Shown here: positions 15,926 to 19,893 of the stretch, piece after piece
Layout: each line of letters begins with the position of its first letter
How positions within the stretch are numbered: position 1 is the first letter of the stretch
NCBI GenBank assembly: GCA_947488485.1
Contig: CANKZO010000027.1
Coordinates: 1 to 19,893, forward strand
Length of the DNA stretch: 19,893 nucleotides
Source of the DNA: Opitutia bacterium
GTDB taxonomy: Bacteria > Verrucomicrobiota > Verrucomicrobiae > Opitutales > UBA953
Reading direction: 5' to 3'
Translations under genes and position numbers: made by a program
The notes under the pieces: generated by a model
Databases searched by the model: none
What the model was told of the DNA's origin: nothing
What the model saw: the letters and a program-made list of their open reading frames with translations, nothing else

Positions 15926-16728
15926 CAGGAAAGGAAGGCGCGGGCGATGCGGTCGGCCTGCTCGCGGATGAATTGGCCGCGCTCGACCATGGTGGCCGCC
16001 GGGAAGCGGCTGGTGGGGCCCGCGATGGTCACGGCGCCGATGGCATGGCCGTGTTGGTCGAGGATGGGCGCGGCGACGCAGCTGATCCCGTCGAAGTGTT
16101 CGCCTTTATCGAAGGCATAGCCGTGGGTGCGGATGCGTTCGATCTCCGCGGCGAGTTCGCGCTTCGTGACGATCGTCTTCTCTGTATGTTTCTCAAGCTT
16201 CAGGCGGGCGAGAAGGGCATCTTGTTCGGTGTCGGGCAGGAAGGCCACCATGGCCTTGCCCGGAGCCGTGCAGTGGAGCGGGGCGAGGCAGCCCAGATCG
16301 ACGATGTATTTGAACGGGTGAGTGGAGGCCAGCTGATCGAGCATCACGCAGTGGTCGTCGGCGAGGCAGCAGAGCTGGGTCGTCTCGCCGGTCTGCTGTT
16401 GGATGGCACGCATCGCTTCGGCAGCGGCCGCGACGAGGCTTCGGGATTCGCCGCGCGGTTGGCTGAGCAGGAGCAGCTTACGGGTGAGGGTGTAGCGGCG
16501 GGTGATTTCATCGCGGCGCAGGTAGCCGGCTTCTTCGAGCGTGCCCGTGATGCGGTGGGCGGAAGCCGGGGAGAGGTCCAGGGAGGCAGTCAGCTCGGAG
16601 AGCGTCAGGCCTTCGGGGCGATGCGCCAGCGTCTCGATCATAGCGAGGCCGCGTTCGAGGGCAGGCACGCTCGAGGCGCCGGTTTCGGTCGAAGGGGGAG
16701 AGGGGCGCTTCGCGGCAGGGGTTTTCAT
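15925..16728 (-). CDS. IclR-family transcriptional regulator
   Basis: 267 residues, cytoplasmic, no signal. The N-terminal winged helix-turn-helix spans about 20-80 (VPALERGLAMIETLAHRPEGLTLSELTASLDLSPASAHRITGTLEEAGYLRR), followed by the IclR effector domain (about 95-260) with YIVDLGCLAPLHCTAPGKAMVAFLP and GISCVAAPILDQHGHAIGAVTIAGP. IclR proteins usually sense small organic acids or sugar-acid metabolites. It is the first gene of the unit IclR, PSD1 cytochrome, DUF1501, and its stop overlaps the cytochrome's start. It therefore probably controls that pair as well as itself, through the palindrome immediately upstream. Having the regulator inside the operon it governs is a clue to the inducer: a breakdown product of the substrate handled by the cytochrome pair (inference). 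Confidence 0.95.
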   Translation of the reverse strand: MKTPAAKRPSPPSTETGASSVPALERGLAMIETLAHRPEGLTLSELTASLDLSPASAHRITGTLEEAGYLRRDEITRRYTLTRKLLLLSQPRGESRSLVAAAAEAMRAIQQQTGETTQLCCLADDHCVMLDQLASTHPFKYIVDLGCLAPLHCTAPGKAMVAFLPDTEQDALLARLKLEKHTEKTIVTKRELAAEIERIRTHGYAFDKGEHFDGISCVAAPILDQHGHAIGAVTIAGPTSRFPAATMVERGQFIREQADRIARAFLS

Positions 16729-16737
16729 ATGCGGAAA

Positions 16738-16757
16738 CTATTCCAAGTATGGAATAG
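16738..16757. promoter_or_regulatory. Perfect inverted-repeat operator for the IclR regulator
   Basis: CTATTCCA and TGGAATAG are perfect 8-bp arms around AGTA, centred about 20 bp before the IclR start codon. The spacing and TTCCA...TGGAA form resemble known IclR-family operators. A TTGACT -35 candidate lies at 16776-16771 on the minus strand, so the palindrome would sit over the -10 and start-site region, as expected for autorepression. The -10 itself is poor. Confidence 0.75.
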
Positions 16758-16850
16758 CGGGATTGGCCCGAGTCAAGCAGTCGGGTGGGGGATGGCTTTA
16801 AGGACAATCCCTCAGGTTGGCGGGTTCCTAAGAGTCGGTACCTGTGCCTT

Positions 16851-16906
16851 GGGTAGGGTTGAGCGCCCTCGCTCAACCGCGGCTGACCAAGGGTGGTCAG
16901 CCCTAC
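16851..16906. repeat. Bracketed hairpin pair 4 (GTAGGG ... CCCTAC)
   Basis: GGGTAGGG opens the unit. GGTTGAGCG (16857-16865) and CGCTCAACC (16870-16878) form a perfect stem around CCCT. GGCTGACCA (16881-16889) and TGGTCAGCC (16894-16902) form a second around AGGG, identical to the hairpin at 9363. CTAC closes it. Confidence 0.88.
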
Positions 16907-16918
16907 CCGATACGCCTA

Positions 16919-16998
16919 GGGCAGCACGCGGTGCTGCCCCTACCTCGATGCAGGGGCATGATTTTACCAACCGCTAACCGCTATCCGCTAACCGCTTA
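16919..16998 (+). repeat. Hairpin plus shared tail with CCGCTAW heptamers, copy 2
   Basis: Perfect 9-bp arms GGGCAGCAC (16919-16927) and GTGCTGCCC (16931-16939) around GCG are followed by CTACCTCGATGCA, GCATG, TTTTACCA and four heptamers: CCGCTAA, CCGCTAT, CCGCTAA, CCGCTTA (16971-16998). The last heptamer contains the complement of the stop codon of the beta-helix gene. Apart from operator and repeats, 16729-16995 holds no gene. Confidence 0.85.
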
Positions 16999-19047
16999 CT
17001 CCAACACCTGTATATGATTGATGCTGGTGAACTGACGGTGGTCGGTGAACTGACGGATAAGCTTCTTCTGGGCGTCGACCTCGAAGATCTGGGCGGTGGC
17101 GCCGAGGTGGCCGTGGCCGAGCCAGTTCATGACGAGGGTATTACCGTTGGCAAGGCGTTCGACGGAACTCGCAAGGTAGATGTGGTTGTCGGTGACTTCG
17201 TCGCGGCCGATGTTCCAGACGATCTTGCCGGACTTGTCGTATTCCACGACGCCGTCGCCTTCGCCGAGGGCGACGAGCCAGTTGCCGTTGGCGAGTTCAC
17301 GGACGTCATGAATGTCGCCGTTGACCGGCTGCTTGCGGAGGAGCTTACCATCACCGGAGAGTTCGAGGACCGCGCGGTCGCCCTTGGCGCTCACGAGGTA
17401 GCGGCCATCGGCCGTCTTGCGACAACCGCGCATCTGCTCGTGCGTCTTGATGGTCGGCGTCAGCGGGACTTTGATTTCCTTGGCCATCTTGCCGTCGCGC
17501 CCGATCTCAAGGAGTCGACCCGGACCGCACTCGACCACGAGCACGCGTCCGTCGGCCAGCGGCTGGCAGCCCTGGATCTCGGTCTTGGGATCGGCGACGT
17601 ATTCCCAGGCCACGGACTGGTCGGGCTTCACTTCCTTGGCGCCTTTGACGTGGCTGAAGAGCACGTTGCCGTTGGGCAGCAGCCAGGAGTCCTGCGGGCG
17701 TTCGGCCGGGGTGGACCACTCGACACGCCCGTCGGCGGCGACGATGGCGACCTTGTTGCCGACGTAATCGCTGACGACCAGGCGGCGGCCGAAGGGCTTC
17801 GGATCGAGGCTCGACTGCGGGCCTTGGGCTCGGTCGCCGAGGGCGTTGCGGTTGTTCTTCATCACCGGGGGCATCGGGGCTTCCCATCCGGCGGGCGCGT
17901 TGACGCTGATCACCTTGCGGAAGGTCACGTCGCCGAGGCGCAGGTTGTCGGCAATGATGCCGTTCTTCGAATGGCGCCAGCAGTGGATGGCTTCGCCGTC
18001 GCTCTTGATGTGGTTCCCGATGACTTCGTAGCCGTCCAGGTTGAAGTTCGGCTCGATGGCGGTGAGCTTGGTCTCGAAGTAATTGTAGTTACAACGGACA
18101 TTGCGAAGTTGGCCGCGGAAGGACGGATGGCCGAGCAGGGTGCCGCTGCCCTTCGGATTGAGCGTGCGGGTGAACTGCACCGTGATGTTCTCGGCGTCGA
18201 ACGATTCGCCCGGGCCGACCTTGCCGCCGGGCATGAACTTACCCGTGTGTTCGCCGTACATCATCACCGCGCGCATGGTGTCGGTCATCGTGATGCCCTC
18301 GACGAGCACGTTACGGACGCGGCCATGGATGAGCACGCAGGCGTTGATATTCTTCACCAGCCCGCTGGGCAGGTCGTTATGGGAGGCGTTGAGGTCGATG
18401 GTGCCCTTGCCGGTGATGCGGACGCCGGAGATGGTCTCCGCCTGACGACCGTGGCCGATGCGGATGCCGTAGGCCTCCGGGGCGTCGTAGGACACGAACC
18501 ACACGCTGCGGGCGCCGTGGCCGGTCTTGTTCGCGAAGCGGACCTTCACCCCGTGGCTGAGTTCCTGCCAGTCGCCCGTGATGGGGATGCCCTTGTGGGG
18601 CGTCTCGAAGAGTTTGCCGTCGCCCCAGGCGATGGTGTCGGGGGCGCCGTTCTTACCGCCGGTGACGATGACCGTGTAGACCGTACTGCCGAAGAGCTCG
18701 GAGCCGTCGACCTTGCCTTTCTTCATATCGTAGGCGCCACCGATCTCGAGGTCATCGATCTTCTTGCCCGAATCCTGGTCGGTCGTGATCTCGCCGACGC
18801 CTTCCTTGTGACAGACGCCATCGGCCAGCTTGAGCGTCGCACCGGCCATCAGTTCGATCTCGACGGACTTGTCGACGTACAGGATCGAGCGGTGCTTCTT
18901 GAGGCCGTGCTGGTGCAGGCCCGGCAGGAAGGTGAGTTTATCGCCGGGTGCGGCCGCATCCATCACGGCCTGCGGGTCGTCGCCCGGCTTGATCTTATGT
19001 TCGGCCGCGAAGAGGGAGGTCGCGAGAAGCAGCAGTAAGAGGCGCAT
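16996..19047 (-). CDS. Secreted fusion of a right-handed beta-helix and a beta-propeller
   Basis: 683 residues with a short Sec signal (MRLLLLLLATSLFAAEH). Residues about 17-385 read as a right-handed parallel beta-helix of the pectate-lyase/polysaccharide-lyase type. Evidence is IKPGDDPQAVMDAAAPGDKLTFLPG at the start, then ISGVRITGKGTIDLNASHND, VRNVLVEGITMTDTMRAVM, LRNVRCNYNYFE and YEVIGNHIKSDGEAIHCWRHSKNGIIADN. Residues about 418-683 are a PQQ/NHL-like propeller with repeated DGR...LLPNGNVLFS, PLADGRVLVVE, TADGRYLVSAKG, ELANGNWLVALGEGDGVVEY and RLANGNTLVMNWLG. A short polar linker (about 393-418) joins them. I cannot place a catalytic residue, so it may bind or cleave a polysaccharide. The start abuts a degenerate TAGGGC hexamer array; no Shine-Dalgarno is seen. 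The next gene upstream is the damaged DUF1080 gene. Confidence 0.85.
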   Translation of the reverse strand: MRLLLLLLATSLFAAEHKIKPGDDPQAVMDAAAPGDKLTFLPGLHQHGLKKHRSILYVDKSVEIELMAGATLKLADGVCHKEGVGEITTDQDSGKKIDDLEIGGAYDMKKGKVDGSELFGSTVYTVIVTGGKNGAPDTIAWGDGKLFETPHKGIPITGDWQELSHGVKVRFANKTGHGARSVWFVSYDAPEAYGIRIGHGRQAETISGVRITGKGTIDLNASHNDLPSGLVKNINACVLIHGRVRNVLVEGITMTDTMRAVMMYGEHTGKFMPGGKVGPGESFDAENITVQFTRTLNPKGSGTLLGHPSFRGQLRNVRCNYNYFETKLTAIEPNFNLDGYEVIGNHIKSDGEAIHCWRHSKNGIIADNLRLGDVTFRKVISVNAPAGWEAPMPPVMKNNRNALGDRAQGPQSSLDPKPFGRRLVVSDYVGNKVAIVAADGRVEWSTPAERPQDSWLLPNGNVLFSHVKGAKEVKPDQSVAWEYVADPKTEIQGCQPLADGRVLVVECGPGRLLEIGRDGKMAKEIKVPLTPTIKTHEQMRGCRKTADGRYLVSAKGDRAVLELSGDGKLLRKQPVNGDIHDVRELANGNWLVALGEGDGVVEYDKSGKIVWNIGRDEVTDNHIYLASSVERLANGNTLVMNWLGHGHLGATAQIFEVDAQKKLIRQFTDHRQFTSINHIQVLE

Positions 19048-19048
19048 T

Positions 19049-19082
19049 TAGGGCTAGAGATAGGGCTGGGGCTAGGGCTAGC
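19049..19082 (+). repeat. TAGGGC hexamer array abutting the beta-helix start codon
   Basis: TAGGGC, TAGAGA, TAGGGC, TGGGGC, TAGGGC and TAGC in 6-base register begin 1 nt upstream of the ATG (19045-19047). The mRNA leader is therefore GCCCTA-type repeat with no room for a ribosome-binding site. It shares its word with the perfect array at 7261-7284. Confidence 0.8.
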
Positions 19083-19142
19083 AAGACCCATGGATTACCT
19101 CCGCCGATAATGGATAATCTTTGAGCGGAAAAAGGGAGAGCC

Positions 19143-19172
19143 GGTAGGTGGCTGCTAGCTAAAGTACCTACC
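19143..19172. repeat. GGTAGGT/ACCTACC inverted repeat
   Basis: GGTAGGT (19143-19149) and ACCTACC (19166-19172) are perfect 7-bp arms around a 16-nt spacer. It is located just beyond the end of the DUF1080 gene and resembles the outer brackets of the hairpin family, without the inner perfect stems. Confidence 0.55.
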
Positions 19173-19180
19173 CCTAAGGA

Positions 19181-19893
19181 TTACTTAGCCACCACCCAGA
19201 CGTTGCGGTAGACGACGGGGTTGCCGTGGCCTTGCAGGTAGAAGGGGCCGGGGGCGGGGACTTCGGTCGGTGAACTCGACGTCGTAGGTCTGCCACTGGA
19301 GGGGCGGGAAGCACATGTTCACCTTGGGCGCGGCGTTCTTGTAGATGCCACCGCACTCGTTATCGAGGCCTTTGAGGCCGAAGCTGTCGAGGACCTGGAC
19401 TTCGTAGCGGTGCTGCAGGTAGAGGCCGCTGTTGGCGCGACCTTGGCCGCGGCCGAGCGGCTTGAAGGGCAGGAAGAATTCGAGGTGCAGTTTGAAATCG
19501 GTGAAGGCCTGCTTGGTCTTCGTGTTGGCTTCGAGGAAGCCGCGCGGGTCGATCTTGCCGTCGACGAAGGCGTCGGCGTTCTTGCCGTCGAAGAGGATGG
19601 TCGCGTCCTTGGGGGCGGCGAGGCCTTCGGTCGGGCTATGGCGGATGATGCGCTTGAGGGCTAGGCCGGTGCTCTTGATCTTCAGCGTGCCGTCGATGAG
19701 CGTCGCGGAATCGATGCTGTCCTTGAAGAGGAGTCCATCGCCGTCGCGCTTGCCTTCGACTTCGATCTTCGGGGTGCCGTCCCAGCCGGCGCCGGGCAGG
19801 CCGCCTTTGAAGAGCACGAGGCGATACTCGCCCTTGCCGAGCGAGATGACGTTGGCGCCCATCTTCGCATGAGCGAACTCACCCTGGAGGAGA
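19181..19893 (-). pseudogene. DUF1080 (3-keto-disaccharide hydrolase family) gene, frameshifted by an apparent internal deletion; 5' end beyond the window
   Basis: The frame is open to the right edge (LLQGEFAHAKMGANVISLGKG), so the N-terminus is missing; ATG 19862 is internal. Typical DUF1080 sequence follows: GGLPGAGWDGTPKIEVEG, ATILFDGKNADAFVDG, FTDFKLHLEFFLPFKP, RANSGLYLQHRYEVQVLDSFG, NECGGIYKNAAPKVNMCFPPLQWQTYDVEFT. Directly after VEFT the reading frame turns to arginine/proline-rich sequence and stops at 19185. The correct C-terminus, EVPAPGPFYLQGHGNPVVYRNVWVVAK, is present in another frame and ends at TAA 19181-19183. The roughly 35-50 residues that normally lie between these blocks (the strand with NARVTVxHNGVxIHDN) are absent. 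The join near 19268-19276 therefore looks like a deletion whose length is not a multiple of three. The family acts on glycans or 3-keto-sugars in the periplasm. This copy is probably non-functional unless the defect is an assembly error. Confidence 0.8.

Noticed and set aside
17014..19038. A 674-codon plus-strand open frame opposite the beta-helix fusion.
   Set aside because: It mirrors the minus-strand gene almost end to end and reads as valine/alanine/aspartate-rich low-information sequence; no signal peptide or motif.

Overview
The window reads as part of a high-GC chromosome from a Verrucomicrobiota-type (PVC superphylum) polymer degrader, possibly near Opitutales. This placement is inferred from gene content. 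A planctomycete-type cytochrome (PSD1/DUF1549/DUF1553) sits directly before a DUF1501 gene, together with ThuA-like, DUF1080, SMP-30, NHL-propeller, sulfatase and DUF4091/GH123-like genes. Nearly all products carry Sec or twin-arginine signals, so this is a periplasmic or surface programme for complex, probably sulfated or oxidised, glycans. I saw no rRNA, tRNA, CRISPR array, transposase or integrase.

Layout, left to right. (1) 1-3567, minus strand: a type I sulfatase followed by a DUF4091/GH123-like protein that runs off the left edge. (2) 3697-4901, plus strand: a FadL-like outer-membrane channel behind a perfect TATAAT box; its only plausible ATG is out of frame with its signal peptide. 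(3) 4908-8188, minus strand: an SMP-30/gluconolactonase-like protein, then a pair of beta-propellers (a six-repeat NHL protein and a Tat-exported protein). (4) 8521-9207, plus strand: a DUF3800 gene that looks foreign, with a hairpin terminator beyond it. (5) 9385-16728, minus strand: an IclR-type regulator with a perfect palindromic operator at its start, overlapping a 1304-residue PSD1 cytochrome, which is followed after 1 nt by DUF1501, and then by a ThuA-like gene. (6) 16996-19893, minus strand: a beta-helix/propeller fusion, and a DUF1080 gene that appears to have lost an internal segment and is frameshifted; it runs off the right edge.

The most unusual content lies between the genes. 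The gaps are mosaics of short repeats: tandem 6-, 7- and 8-base words, often abutting a start or stop codon; perfect hairpins bracketed by GTAGGG and CCCTAC; and a composite element (five octamers, a 5-nt gap, then a large palindrome) found twice in opposite orientations. One copy carries a pair of the bracketed hairpins inside its palindrome, which suggests nested insertion. Five secreted-protein genes (sulfatase, NHL, SMP-30, ThuA, beta-helix) have C/T-rich repeat leaders without a visible Shine-Dalgarno sequence, and two of the repeat tracts are strong G-quadruplex candidates. I consider this repeat system the best candidate for something undescribed in the window.
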